A stretch of DNA of 64,000 bases from Pseudanabaena galeata CCNP1313 (lineage in GTDB: Bacteria > Cyanobacteriota > Cyanobacteriia > Pseudanabaenales > Pseudanabaenaceae). This document shows positions 33,053 to 43,939 of this stretch, piece after piece. The notes beneath the pieces are model-generated. The model was not told the DNA's origin and made no database searches. It was given only the letters and a program-made list of their open reading frames with translations. The stretch is taken from assembly GCF_029910235.1 (NCBI RefSeq), contig NZ_CP112874.1:744001-808000 (forward strand). Direction: 5' to 3'. The stretch's first letter is position 1, and every line of letters begins with the position of its first letter. The position numbers were made by a program, and so were the translations under genes.

Positions 33053-33290
33053 AACCCCGCCTGTGGGACAGGTGGATTTTCCCTCGCCGCCTACGACTAC
33101 ATCGCCGCCCATCATTCCCTAGACCGCGAGCAGAAAGCCTTTCTCAAAAACCGCACCTTCTCAGGTAACGAGATCGTCGCCCGACCCCGACATTCTCGCC
33201 AATGAAATCATCGAAAACATTGAAGCAGTGCTAGCCAGTTTTCGCGAAATTATGGACACAATCAATGCGATCGCTCTAGATGCTGCGTAA
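33053..33290 (+). pseudogene. Type I restriction methyltransferase (hsdM) relic
   Basis: 33053-33205 encodes NPACGTGGFSLAAYDYIAAH then LDREQKAFLKNRTFSGNEIV: the SAM motif (NPACGTGGF) and following helix of HsdM. After a frame change, 33183-33290 encodes DPDILANEIIENIEAVLASF, which fits an HsdM C-terminus. Everything between is deleted and there is no start. Dead gene; no hsdS or hsdR nearby. Confidence 0.8.
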
Positions 33291-33395
33291 TACAACGCTT
33301 TGCGCTCAAGACCCAACTAAGAAATTTTCGGAAAATGTTGCAAAGCAACATTTTCCGAAAATTTCTTAGGGTTCGATTGACCGATAATTGCTGTA
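33291..33395. repeat. Family D element, copy D4
   Basis: TACAACGCTTTGCGCTC to ATAATTGCTGTA; hairpin AAATTTTCGGAAAATGTTGC with tip AAA. It begins at the stop codon of the hsdM relic. Confidence 0.88.
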
Positions 33396-33419
33396 ACTAA
33401 TCTATAAGCCTTTTCTTTT

Positions 33420-34634
33420 ATGCTACCTAGCGAACTCCTGATGCATCGATTGAATGGCGAAACCGTCGTTCCTAAACGATTGAAATTAGATGATAAGCAT
33501 CAAGCGATCGCCATAGAATTAATTGCAATTTTTGAGAATGCTAAGGGTGGGACACAGAGTGAGCTTGATCGCCTATTGCAAGAACTTGAGGGCGACACAC
33601 CCGATTATCGAGTAAAGCGGGGATTGGCACATATACTCAAGTCCAGTTTCAGTACTTTTGAAATTGTTAGTCCCCTTGAACCACAGGAATTACGCCGCCG
33701 CATTTTTGAATTATCAGCGCAAATAGTCCCTAGTCAGCAAGCTACCCAACAAACTCTCACTCAACTTGCCGACAAACTGACCGAAGAACTAAAACGCGAA
33801 GTCCTACCTTCTCAAATTACAACAGGACTATACGCTGATCTGATGGAAAATCGGATTTTGACACAATTTGAAAGCCCTACGCCTGAAGCTCTCATCCATC
33901 GTTATAATCTCTCGCAAGTGCAGGGGATTTTCTATCGGGCAAGCCATATGACGCTCAAAGTCCACCGCAACGATCCAGGAGAATATAAGCTGCTATTCCG
34001 TTATCTCAAGCTATTTCAATTGATGTCCTATATTGAAGGTGATGTTGATTACGGTTTTACGATTACCGTCGATGGCGCTACGAGTTTGTTTGGTACGAGT
34101 ACCCGTTACGGATTAGCGATCGCCAAGCTTCTGCCTGCTTTACTGCATGTTACTAAATGGAGCCTCAACGCTACCCTCGTTGAAAAAGATGCTTATTCAA
34201 AACAAAAGCGCACTGGTTTATTTACTCTCGATTCTGACTGTGGCTTAGTTAGTCATTATCCTGCTGGCAAAATGTATGACAGTGCGATCGAGTCATCGTT
34301 TGCCGAGCGATGGGCAGAATTAAAAACAGAATGGAAGTTAGAAAGAGAAGTAGATTTAATTCCTATCCCCGGAAGTGTGATGATTCCTGATTTTCGACTG
34401 GTACATCCTGACGGGCGGAGTTATTTATTAGAGATCGTTGGTTATTGGCGACCTGAGTATTTACGCAAGAAGTTTTCGCAAGTGCGGCAAGCTAATTGTG
34501 AGAATTTGATTTTGGCGATTTCTGAACGACTGAATCTGGAGAAGGCGGGCGTAAAAGTAAGTGATACGCCTGCGCTAACGGTTTGGTTTAAGGATAAACT
34601 TTTGCCCAAAGTCGTTTTACAAGCGATCGAATAA
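33420..34634 (+). CDS. DUF790 (Bax1-like) nuclease
   Basis: 404 residues. It matches the DUF790 family: MLPSELLMHRLNGETVVPKRL, an N-terminal helical region, the central YRASHMTLKVHR and LFRYLKLFQLM, and a C-terminal PD-(D/E)XK core IPDFRLVHPDGRSYLLEIVG (Asp, then Glu in LLEIVGYW, then basic residues). In archaea Bax1 is the endonuclease partner of the XPB helicase in DNA unwinding and incision, and bacterial homologues are normally next to an XPB-like helicase gene. No XPB-like gene is in this window. Convergent with the DUF6671 gene. Confidence 0.82.
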   Translation: MLPSELLMHRLNGETVVPKRLKLDDKHQAIAIELIAIFENAKGGTQSELDRLLQELEGDTPDYRVKRGLAHILKSSFSTFEIVSPLEPQELRRRIFELSAQIVPSQQATQQTLTQLADKLTEELKREVLPSQITTGLYADLMENRILTQFESPTPEALIHRYNLSQVQGIFYRASHMTLKVHRNDPGEYKLLFRYLKLFQLMSYIEGDVDYGFTITVDGATSLFGTSTRYGLAIAKLLPALLHVTKWSLNATLVEKDAYSKQKRTGLFTLDSDCGLVSHYPAGKMYDSAIESSFAERWAELKTEWKLEREVDLIPIPGSVMIPDFRLVHPDGRSYLLEIVGYWRPEYLRKKFSQVRQANCENLILAISERLNLEKAGVKVSDTPALTVWFKDKLLPKVVLQAIE

Positions 34635-34635
34635 A

Positions 34636-34684
34636 GAAGCAATTTTTTGTGGCGCTGCAAAGCCGCGCTACAAAAAATTGCTTC
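34636..34684. terminator. Bidirectional terminator hairpin
   Basis: GAAGCAATTTTTTGTGGCGC paired with GCGCTACAAAAAATTGCTTC between convergent genes. Confidence 0.75.
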
Positions 34685-34685
34685 C

Positions 34686-35630
34686 TTAAGGATTGCAATA
34701 GGAGCAGTACATGGGGTCAGCAGTTTGCACCTGATCTGGAAAGAGTACTTCTTGCTGAAACTGACAGCGATCGCAGCGATAGACATGAGCGCGGGTAGAT
34801 TTTGTAGGCAATCCGCAAAGCTCACAGGGCAATCCCTTAATTCGGTCTACGATATCGAAATTCACAAAATTGCATTTGGGACAAAGTTGCTGTAATTTGC
34901 GAACGAGATCTTCTGTCGCTTTGGTAATATTTTTCATGCGCGTGGGATTATACAGCGATCGCATATCTGTTTCAATGTGGATTTGTGGCGATTGTTTTAG
35001 CAATTCATAAACTGATTCTTTGAGCAACTCTTCGGAATTAATTCCTTTATGAATTGCCTCCTTTGCTGAAGTTTTAGCATCTGACATCAGCACAATCGCA
35101 TGATCGGGAAAGCCAACTTTAAGCGCAAACTCATAGGCTTGTTCGTAGCTAGAAATCTCTTGATGGAGAAAGTTTGTATCAGTGGAGAGAAATTCGCCAT
35201 AAACTGAAAAATTATGTTTTTGATCCAGTAAACACACAACTTCGCGATTGAAAGGAACACCTAACATGGGATGCGGAAAAAAGCTGCCTTCACTGGCGAT
35301 CACTAAGTCAGCATCAATTAGTTCTAAAGCTTTCTCCGCCTTAATTTTCGCAGTTTCAATTTGATTAGCAGGACGCTCAATGTCGCGAGTAAATGTACCA
35401 AACAAGTCGCTATCAAAATCTTGAGGTACGGTCACTCTCACGCCCAAAGATGTTTGTAAAATTGGCGCGATCGCTAATTCCTTACGATGCATGGTCGCAA
35501 TTACCACTAGGCGATCGCGAAAGTTTATTCTGTTATCTGGTTCCCCTCTCCCTATGGGAGAGGGGCTAGGGGTGAGGGCATCATCTCTCACACTGGGAGA
35601 GGGGCTAGGGGTGAGGGTATCACTCATCAT
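34686..35630 (-). CDS. DUF6671 family protein with zinc ribbons
   Basis: 314 residues from ATG 35630. The core (LVVIATMHRKELAIAPILQT, DSDLFGTFTRDIERP, DLVIASEGSFFPHPMLGVPF) matches DUF6671; the C-terminal 70 residues have four CxxC pairs (CPKC, CELC, CDRC, CSYC), i.e. two zinc ribbons. Function unknown. Residues 6-32 (LTPSPSPSVRDD, LTPSPSPIGRGE) come from a family H repeat, so the natural start was probably altered. The start overlaps the end of the upstream 62-codon gene by 11 bases, which suggests coupling. Confidence 0.8.
   Translation of the reverse strand: MMSDTLTPSPSPSVRDDALTPSPSPIGRGEPDNRINFRDRLVVIATMHRKELAIAPILQTSLGVRVTVPQDFDSDLFGTFTRDIERPANQIETAKIKAEKALELIDADLVIASEGSFFPHPMLGVPFNREVVCLLDQKHNFSVYGEFLSTDTNFLHQEISSYEQAYEFALKVGFPDHAIVLMSDAKTSAKEAIHKGINSEELLKESVYELLKQSPQIHIETDMRSLYNPTRMKNITKATEDLVRKLQQLCPKCNFVNFDIVDRIKGLPCELCGLPTKSTRAHVYRCDRCQFQQEVLFPDQVQTADPMYCSYCNP
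35541..35618. repeat. Family H repeat in the 5' end of the DUF6671 gene
   Basis: Two direct half units GAGAGGGGCTAGGGGTGAGG in coding sequence, 78 bp (a multiple of 3). Confidence 0.88.
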
Positions 35631-35808
35631 GGGCAAAACGGTTATACAGAAAATCTAAAGCCGTATTTCTGAGATCATAGTATAAGGGATCTTCCATGAT
35701 TTGGGCGCGATCGCGAGGGCGAGGAAAAGGAATCCGCATGATTTCACCAATACTAACTGACGTTAAATTATTTACTGGGTTTTGAGATTCAAGAAATGGC
35801 AAAGCCAT
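35620..35808 (-). CDS. Small protein coupled to the DUF6671 gene
   Basis: 62 residues: MALPFLESQNPVNNLTSVSI, then the basic RIPFPRPRDRAQ and YYDLRNTALDFLYNRFAHDE. The high content of charged and aromatic residues looks like a real conserved protein. The overlap ATGATGAGTGA (stop inside the next start) argues for translation. Unknown function. Its promoter region is occupied by a family G fragment. Confidence 0.6.
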   Translation of the reverse strand: MALPFLESQNPVNNLTSVSIGEIMRIPFPRPRDRAQIMEDPLYYDLRNTALDFLYNRFAHDE

Positions 35809-35825
35809 ATAACATCAGTTAATAT

Positions 35826-37997
<2,172 letters not shown>

Positions 37998-38037
37998 TTA
38001 CAAAACTTGATCTGTTTAATTATAGCCGCCAACATCT

Positions 38038-38078
38038 AAATAATGAAATGCGGCGCGAAGCGCCGCATTTCATTATTT
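38038..38078 (-). terminator. Terminator hairpin of the serpin gene
   Basis: AAATAATGAAATGCGGCGC with tip GAA and its inverse; the stop codon of the serpin gene is inside the stem. Confidence 0.72.
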
Positions 38079-39377
38079 AGATGGATTTTTAATCGCGCCC
38101 ATAAAAATGATTGTGCCAGTTTGCCGATCGCTAATTGCAAAGAAAAATGGGCGATCGACGATCATCTGAAATGGAGGTTCTTCATTAGGCATAGCTGAAG
38201 TTACGCGCATCTCCACTGAAGTAACTGCCGCCGCTTCCGTACCTTCTTCATTGACTTTAACAAAAGTTTTATGCTTCACATCGCTGATAAAAGATTTCAC
38301 AGTTGAGAGATTGCGAAAATCTGCTTGACCGCGATCAAAGGCGATCGCCATGCCCATATTTTGTAAAACATTTTTGAGGCTGGTTTCATATTCCACTTTA
38401 AAGCGTGGCAATTGAATTAAGCCTTCTCTGCTTGCAAATTTAGTTGACCATTCTTGCCAATTTTTTGCTGTCAGTTGCTTCTGAAATTCTACTAGACTAG
38501 ATTTTGGCTTGGGCAAGAACACCTCCATACTGAAGCGTCCAGAACCGTAAGGAAGACTAATCGCCTGAAAGGTTGGCGCATCGTAATAGCGATATTCACC
38601 CGAGCGCGACATGGCAGGATGTTGAATCTTTGTGCCATCGCTTAGAGTAAAGGGCTGGGGCTTAGTAAGTGCTTTCTCAAAGGGAGCTTCCCATTTACCT
38701 TTAAAGTAGACCGCATTAATCAAGAAGAGTAAACTATCGGGATCGATGCGATCAACGATTTTCTCGATTTTGTCCTTGGTATTTTGCTTTACCCAAGCAT
38801 TAATCGTATTTACAGAATTAGGATCGTCAAAATTAAGATTAGTAATTTCGGCTTGATAGAATTCCTTGACCTTATTCAAAAAAGCGGCTTCTAAAGCAAT
38901 ATCCTTTCTTGCCCAGAGCGAGTTCGCAATATTTAACTCAACATTGGTATCGCCATTGGCTAGTAATTGTTGAATATTTCGGTTGAAGTCATTGACCTCA
39001 TCGATTTTGATGCCCTCTAGTTCTAAAGCCTTGGCGATCGCCTGTTGAGTTTCACCACTCGCGCCGTTATAGGTCATCGATAGGGCGATCGCGACACTCG
39101 CAGGAGAGATGAATATATTTTTATTCGTGTCTTGGTTCGCAATGCGATCAAATAGGTTAAAGCCGAAACTGCTACTTGCTTTAACTAAGCGCTCATCAAG
39201 TTTCACTTTGCGATTAGCACGATCATTGATAGTTGGTTTGGGAGAGGTCGCGACAGTGGGGGCGGGACTGACTGTGCTAATTAGTGAAACTTGAGGATTA
39301 GAATTGTTTGGCGCTGCACATCCCATTAGGGCTAAAGCCAAGAGGCTGATAATTGTGGCAAGATAACAAGTCTTCAT
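38073..39377 (-). CDS. Serpin family lipoprotein
   Basis: 434 residues. Lipoprotein signal with lipobox LMGC (Cys about 20), a short Pro/Thr linker, then a complete serpin fold (NIFISPASVAIALSMTYNGA, LNIANSLWARKD, FLINAVYFKGKWEAPF, PFFFAISDRQTGTIIFMGAI). The reactive loop hinge EEGTEAAAVTSVEMRVTS has the small residues of inhibitory serpins; aligning to antitrypsin places P1-P1' at Thr-Ser. Likely a membrane-anchored inhibitor of serine or cysteine proteases outside the cytoplasmic membrane. Bacterial serpins are uncommon; target unknown. Confidence 0.92.
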   Translation of the reverse strand: MKTCYLATIISLLALALMGCAAPNNSNPQVSLISTVSPAPTVATSPKPTINDRANRKVKLDERLVKASSSFGFNLFDRIANQDTNKNIFISPASVAIALSMTYNGASGETQQAIAKALELEGIKIDEVNDFNRNIQQLLANGDTNVELNIANSLWARKDIALEAAFLNKVKEFYQAEITNLNFDDPNSVNTINAWVKQNTKDKIEKIVDRIDPDSLLFLINAVYFKGKWEAPFEKALTKPQPFTLSDGTKIQHPAMSRSGEYRYYDAPTFQAISLPYGSGRFSMEVFLPKPKSSLVEFQKQLTAKNWQEWSTKFASREGLIQLPRFKVEYETSLKNVLQNMGMAIAFDRGQADFRNLSTVKSFISDVKHKTFVKVNEEGTEAAAVTSVEMRVTSAMPNEEPPFQMIVDRPFFFAISDRQTGTIIFMGAIKNPSK

Positions 39378-39467
39378 AATACTGATTTCTAAACCTCAAG
39401 ATTTCTACTTTTTTAGCTTAGGACATAATTTGCGATCGCCTATCGTCGTTACATTTTCTGTAACTTA

Positions 39468-39553
39468 ACGCCAGTTCGACTAAACGATTCTTACCATTTT
39501 TCGCCATTTGCGTCGTGCGAAGCACGACGCAAATGGCAATATCGAACTCACGT
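39468..39553 (-). mobile_element. Family A MITE, copy A6 (reverse, deleted)
   Basis: 86 bp, ACGCCAGTTCGAC to TCGAACTCACGT, missing 25 bp of the AATGGTAAG hairpin arm; duplication TAACTTA at 39461-39467 and 39554-39560, still exact. Confidence 0.88.
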
Positions 39554-39557
39554 TAAC

Positions 39558-39661
39558 TTACAGCGCATTGCGCTCAAACTAACCCAAGAGATTTTTTGAA
39601 AGCATTGCAAAGCAACGCTTTCAAAAAATCTTTTGGGTTAGTTTGATTGGTAATTGCTATA
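39558..39661. repeat. Family D element, copy D5
   Basis: TTACAGCGCATTGCGCTC to GTAATTGCTATA; hairpin TTTTTTGAAAGCATTGC with tip AAA. MITE A6 is inserted at its left end. Confidence 0.85.
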
Positions 39662-39748
39662 TAAATAACCTAAAATCAGAAGCTGTCCCGCCCGCGTAGC
39701 GGGCGGGACAGCTTCTGGTTTTAGGTTTTAATTGTGGTGAGCTACTTA
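39662..39748. repeat. Family C element, copy C5, joined to D5
   Basis: AACCTAAAATCAGAAGC then TGTCCCGCCCGC, tip GTA, to GGTGAGCTACTTA; its left end is missing and D5 takes its place, as in the chimera at 13081. Confidence 0.8.
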
Positions 39749-39753
39749 CAAAA

Positions 39754-41151
39754 TTATGATTCTACTAATTGACGGGCGATGTACCAAGTGAGCAACCCCG
39801 TCACGATCGCGATCGCACTCAACGCAAAAATTACCTTCTGTAATCCAAAATATGATTCGGCAATACCTGCTACGGATAGCGGCAAACTGAGGGCAATATT
39901 CACCGCATTATTTTGTAAACCAAAAACTTTACCACGCACATCTTCAGGAGTTTCTTCTTGGATCACCGTCTGCATCGGAATTACACATAAGCCTGCAAAA
40001 ATACCAGTACCCGCGATCGCAATCAGTCCCAAACCAAAGCGATCGCTAAAAACCGCCAACATCCCCAAAAATGCTGACATCCCAAGCGAGCCAATTAAAG
40101 AAAGCATTTGACGGCTACAGCGATCGCCCAGTTTTGCGACAATTCCTGCGCCGATTGCCATGCCCAAACTTGCTACAGCCAATAAAAATCCAAACTGTTC
40201 TGATTTAATTTCAGGCATTACCTCGGCTAAACGCACGGCTAATACTGTCAGTGCGGCAATGATCGAGAAAGTGCAAATTAATTGGATCAGCGCTGATAGG
40301 GAAGTCTTCTTGTGATTGAGATATTGCAAACCTTCTTTGATGTCATTCCAAAGGTGAAAACTATCACGGTGTAAGTCCTCTTTGGTTTCACCTGTTTTCA
40401 ATAAAATTAAAATAATCCCTGCGAGTAAATAACTGCCACCCACAAGGATTTCTTGACCAAAATTATGCCAGAGATGATCGGATAGAGCTAAAAGTGGTTC
40501 TCCAAGGGCAAATCCTAAAATCAACGCCGCCATAATCGTGGTTGTGTAGAGAGAATTGGCGGCTAATAATTTGGGCTTCTCCACGACGAGGGCGATCGCT
40601 GACTGTTCGGCTGGAGTAAAAAACTGCGTAAAGGTGGAGACCAGAAATGTAATGCACAATAAACCCCAAAAACCAGTTGGTGCGCCCCAAGGCAACACAC
40701 TATTTTTAGTAACCCAGAGTAATAGGGGAATGCTTAGAACTAAGACTCCGCGCAAAATATTGGAACTAACTAAAACTGTTTTTTTATTCCAGCGATCAAT
40801 ATATACCCCAGCGATCGATCCAAATAAAATCGCAGGAATAGTAAATGACACCATGACTGCGGAGACCCAGCCGCTAATCGTTTCGCCCTCTTGTTGAAAT
40901 TGGGTAGAAACGATCGCAATCACGAGTACTAAAAAAATCTTATCGGCAATTTGCGAAAATACCTGTCCGCTCCACAGCGATAAAAAATTAGGATTGCGAA
41001 GTACAGATTTAGAATCAGTTGGTAAATCTCGTGTTTCTAGGGTTTCGCCATTTAAAATTTCGCCATTGCCATTATTAATATGAAGATCTGCGTGATGATG
41101 ATCGGGTGGTTCTGGCAGATTAGGTGTAGGTGGATCGAATAAATGGGTCAT
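39754..41151 (-). CDS. Major facilitator superfamily transporter
   Basis: 465 residues: a His-rich soluble N-terminus (PDHHHADLHINNGNGE) and about 12 membrane helices with the MFS loop IDRWNKKTVLVSSNILRG (A-like motif). It belongs to the EntS/MFS_3-like exporter group by general look, perhaps an efflux pump; substrate unknown. Its ATG overlaps the recO stop (ATGA), so it is translationally coupled to recO. Confidence 0.85.
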   Translation of the reverse strand: MTHLFDPPTPNLPEPPDHHHADLHINNGNGEILNGETLETRDLPTDSKSVLRNPNFLSLWSGQVFSQIADKIFLVLVIAIVSTQFQQEGETISGWVSAVMVSFTIPAILFGSIAGVYIDRWNKKTVLVSSNILRGVLVLSIPLLLWVTKNSVLPWGAPTGFWGLLCITFLVSTFTQFFTPAEQSAIALVVEKPKLLAANSLYTTTIMAALILGFALGEPLLALSDHLWHNFGQEILVGGSYLLAGIILILLKTGETKEDLHRDSFHLWNDIKEGLQYLNHKKTSLSALIQLICTFSIIAALTVLAVRLAEVMPEIKSEQFGFLLAVASLGMAIGAGIVAKLGDRCSRQMLSLIGSLGMSAFLGMLAVFSDRFGLGLIAIAGTGIFAGLCVIPMQTVIQEETPEDVRGKVFGLQNNAVNIALSLPLSVAGIAESYFGLQKVIFALSAIAIVTGLLTWYIARQLVES

Positions 41152-41984
41152 ATATTAAAAAAGCAGTTATCAATCAGAGCCGAAGACTGGATTGGTCTAT
41201 CAAAATGATACTGTGCATAGGCTCGTAACAATCTTTCAACTGCAAGCCAATCTGTTGTATGCGTTTCTAAAATATTATCTGCTAAATCAGTCTGTGCAAG
41301 TTCTTGCATAGCCAGAAGTTCAGATGCATCAAGGTAGTGACTAATGCGATTATACATAGCGTCATTAAGGCTTAGCTCAGGGCGATCGCCGTTCGGATTA
41401 CCGTCATTAGCAAGATCGGTTATTTCGAGATTGATGACTCCGCCGCCAACAATGCTAAATCCTGCTTTCCATTTTGGTTGGTGGCGATTGGCGATTACTG
41501 GGCTTTGACTAATGCAGCAACTATGCACTTGTGGCGCAAATCCTGCGATCGCCAATAGGTGATAGATACCATGATTCAAATGAGCCAAAACATTTTGATT
41601 TTCAGCTTCCTGAATGCGATTTAGATGTTCGACTAACACTAAAAATAGTTCTTCCTGTGGTTGAGCAGATAACGCTTGCATAAGGGCAAGTTCTGACAAA
41701 TATTGAGCAGCCGTGAGTTTAGCCAAAGTTTTTCCTAAACCAACAAAGGACTGCAACACTTCGGCATTTTTAATCCGATCCATATTGCGTCCCACAGAGA
41801 CTTGTAAATCATTGACCACAAATAAACCCGATCGCCCTGCCATTGCTGAGCGATGTTTTCTCGCTCCTGCGGCAACGGCTCTGATCAATCCATGCTCCTT
41901 GGTGAGGATCGTCAGCAGGCGATCGTTTTCACCTAAGGGCATACCCTTAAGGTTTATTCCTGTGGCGCGATATTCTTTAGGCAA
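41148..41984 (-). CDS. recO: DNA repair protein RecO
   Basis: 278 residues from TTG 41984 (AAGAG 7 nt upstream). OB-fold start YRATGINLKGMPLGENDRLL, then LTKEHGLIRAVAAGARK and the alpha-helical C-terminal domain. It loads RecA on SSB-coated DNA with RecR in RecF-pathway repair. First gene of a two-gene unit with the MFS transporter. Confidence 0.93.
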   Translation of the reverse strand: MPKEYRATGINLKGMPLGENDRLLTILTKEHGLIRAVAAGARKHRSAMAGRSGLFVVNDLQVSVGRNMDRIKNAEVLQSFVGLGKTLAKLTAAQYLSELALMQALSAQPQEELFLVLVEHLNRIQEAENQNVLAHLNHGIYHLLAIAGFAPQVHSCCISQSPVIANRHQPKWKAGFSIVGGGVINLEITDLANDGNPNGDRPELSLNDAMYNRISHYLDASELLAMQELAQTDLADNILETHTTDWLAVERLLRAYAQYHFDRPIQSSALIDNCFFNI

Positions 41985-42076
41985 TTTAAAACTCTTGGAT
42001 AGGTAAATGGACTAAAATAGCGATCAACGATTGTTTTTTAGCAAATAAGCCCCCTCTAACCATTTCTATTGCCACA

Positions 42077-42577
42077 ATGAATCCTGCCAATCGCGATTTG
42101 AGTTCGGTTTTAAGTCGGATTACTAATAAGTTACAACAAGATCAAGTTGTTAGTGTCACCCTACAAAAGCTTAGGGAACAGCTTGATGTTGATCGCGTGG
42201 TTTTATACTACTTCTACACAAAATGGAAAGGGCAAGTAACCTTTGAGGCAATCAGCGATCATAAATACTCGATCATTGGTTCAACAGGGGCTGATGATTG
42301 CTTCAATTTAGAATATGCAGCGCTTTATTTGGCGGGACGTGTCCATGCTATTGATGATATTGAGCAGGCTGCTATCAGTGATTGTCATCGAGATTTTTTG
42401 CGAGAGATACAAGTGCGATCGAATTTAGTTGCACCTGTATTAACTAACGAAAAATTATGGGGGTTAGTAGTTGCTCATCATTGTCAGGATTCTAAGATCT
42501 GGCAAAACTCAGATATTGACTCAATCTGCCAATATTCTAATTATCTAGCTTCTGCTCCTTCAATTAGTGCTTCATAA
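42077..42577 (+). CDS. Stand-alone cyanobacteriochrome-like GAF protein (DXCF type)
   Basis: 166 residues, one GAF domain. It carries both cysteines of DXCF cyanobacteriochromes: DDCF at residues 73-76 (Cys75) and the bilin-attaching Cys-His pair at 103-104 in SDCHRDFLREIQVRSNLVAP, plus ITNKLQQDQ and LWGLVVAHHC, in the spacing of that family. No kinase, GGDEF or other output domain. By homology it may bind phycocyanobilin and sense light (DXCF types often blue/green or violet), acting by binding another protein. It could also be a non-pigmented GAF. A single gene after recO on the opposite strand. Confidence 0.8.
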   Translation: MNPANRDLSSVLSRITNKLQQDQVVSVTLQKLREQLDVDRVVLYYFYTKWKGQVTFEAISDHKYSIIGSTGADDCFNLEYAALYLAGRVHAIDDIEQAAISDCHRDFLREIQVRSNLVAPVLTNEKLWGLVVAHHCQDSKIWQNSDIDSICQYSNYLASAPSISAS

Positions 42578-42604
42578 TCCTCTTAGGGTTCTACGATTTA
42601 ATAG

Positions 42605-42769
42605 CTGATGTTACGTGGAAGGAATTCTTGCGATCCTCAATATTGAGGGCTGGCACGGGGGCGCAGCCCCTACAGGATATGAATTATTCAGGTAGGGGCA
42701 ATGCCCTCGTGCCAGCCCCATGACGCTAGTAGCAAGAGATTCATCATCTGCGTTCTAAGTAACATCAGT
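42605..42769. repeat. Family G element, copy G3
   Basis: CTGATGTTACGTGGAA to TTCTAAGTAACATCAG with inner arms GGCTGGCACGGGGGC/GCCCTCGTGCCAGCCCC. Confidence 0.85.
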
Positions 42770-42788
42770 AAAGTAAAGAACTAGATTT

Positions 42789-43616
42789 TTACTTTACTGC
42801 GAAGCCCTTATTTCTCTCTATATCAAATCGATAGGCTTGAAATCCTGTAAAGTTTGCTCTCTTCTCCGAATTAGGGAGCGCACTGGCTACATGCTCAAAG
42901 GGAGATAGATGAGCAGGCTTAGAAGTTAAGAGGCGATCATGTAGTTTCACATCATCGGTGAGGCTCCGCACACCATCGTGATTGAGATAACTAACCCTCG
43001 CACAGCGTCCTACCGCCACTTTGACCAATTCATTAATATCGCTAATTTCGTCAATATCTTCTTGCTTAATTAATGGTAAATGCCACTCACCTGCGCCTAG
43101 CTGTTGGGGGTGACTAGCATCATAGGCAGCTTTCATCTTATGAGCTAAGAATTGAATTTCAGGCTGTGCATCAGGATGACAGCGCTGTTCAAAAAAGTTT
43201 TGATATTCGGTTCCTGAACAAATTACCGTAATTGTGGAGAATGGTTCCAAAAGTCGGTTGACTACTTGTTTGTGAATGCCAATATGCACTAGTTGCTTAG
43301 CGTGATGGATAGCGTCATTTTTGGCTGCTTTCCATACCTCCGCCGCCGCTTGCATCTCATCCTCTGTAACTTCGGTTTGCGCCGACATTCCCTTTTGGTT
43401 TTTCCCCCAATGTAATGGATAGACTTCTTGACTCTCGACAAGTTTGATCATTTTCTCAACGGGAATAGCGCGACTGCTGCTGCTATTTTTGCTGAGCATT
43501 CGATGGGTCATGAATTCTGAGTGAATCATGCGATGATAAGTTAACACAAAAGTCGTTAGGCGATCGCCTGTTAAGTTAATGCTATCAGCGATGATGGCGG
43601 CTTGGGGTTGAAACAT
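42789..43616 (-). CDS. thyX: Flavin-dependent thymidylate synthase
   Basis: 275 residues from ATG 43616. ThyX signature THRMLSKNSSSSRAIP (RHRxxSxNxxSxR with Thr for the first Arg), plus VNRLLEPFSTITVICSGTEY and FFEQRCHPDAQPEIQFLA. It makes dTMP from dUMP using FAD and methylenetetrahydrofolate. The TTG 43655 extension has no ribosome site. The upstream region is a decayed family E copy. Confidence 0.92.
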   Translation of the reverse strand: MFQPQAAIIADSINLTGDRLTTFVLTYHRMIHSEFMTHRMLSKNSSSSRAIPVEKMIKLVESQEVYPLHWGKNQKGMSAQTEVTEDEMQAAAEVWKAAKNDAIHHAKQLVHIGIHKQVVNRLLEPFSTITVICSGTEYQNFFEQRCHPDAQPEIQFLAHKMKAAYDASHPQQLGAGEWHLPLIKQEDIDEISDINELVKVAVGRCARVSYLNHDGVRSLTDDVKLHDRLLTSKPAHLSPFEHVASALPNSEKRANFTGFQAYRFDIERNKGFAVK

Positions 43617-43635
43617 GATGTTTAAATTCTTAATT

Positions 43636-43744
43636 CGTATAGTACCCATCGCCAAAAGTGTCGTTATACTTTTGACGATTAAAAACCCAACCCTGTGAGG
43701 GTTTTAGAAACATAAAATGGCTACGCTATCTTATGCTTCTGTAT
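43636..43744. repeat. Family E element, decayed copy E7
   Basis: GTATAGTACCCATCGCC, hairpin CAAAAGTGTCGTTATACTTTTG, AACCCAACCCTGTGAGGG and ATAAAATGGCTACGCTATCTTAT; many mismatches. Confidence 0.6.
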
Positions 43745-43832
43745 AAGATTGTAGTCTAGTATTCTTTAGTAAACTTGAGCAAATATAATAGATATTCCCT
43801 TCCCATACAAGAATTAGTGGTTTTACTGCTGT

Positions 43833-43937
43833 AATACCAAAACACAAAATGGCGTAGCCATTTTGTGTTTTTAAAACCCTTACTGGGTTTGGTTTTCAAC
43901 TTACAAAAGTGTGGCAATACTTACGTGAATTGGTATA
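43833..43937. repeat. Family E element, copy E8
   Basis: ATACCAAAACACAAAATGG, tip GGCGTAGCC, linker AACCCTTACTGGGTTTGG, second hairpin, GAATTGGTAT. Confidence 0.88.
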
Positions 43938-43939
43938 AC

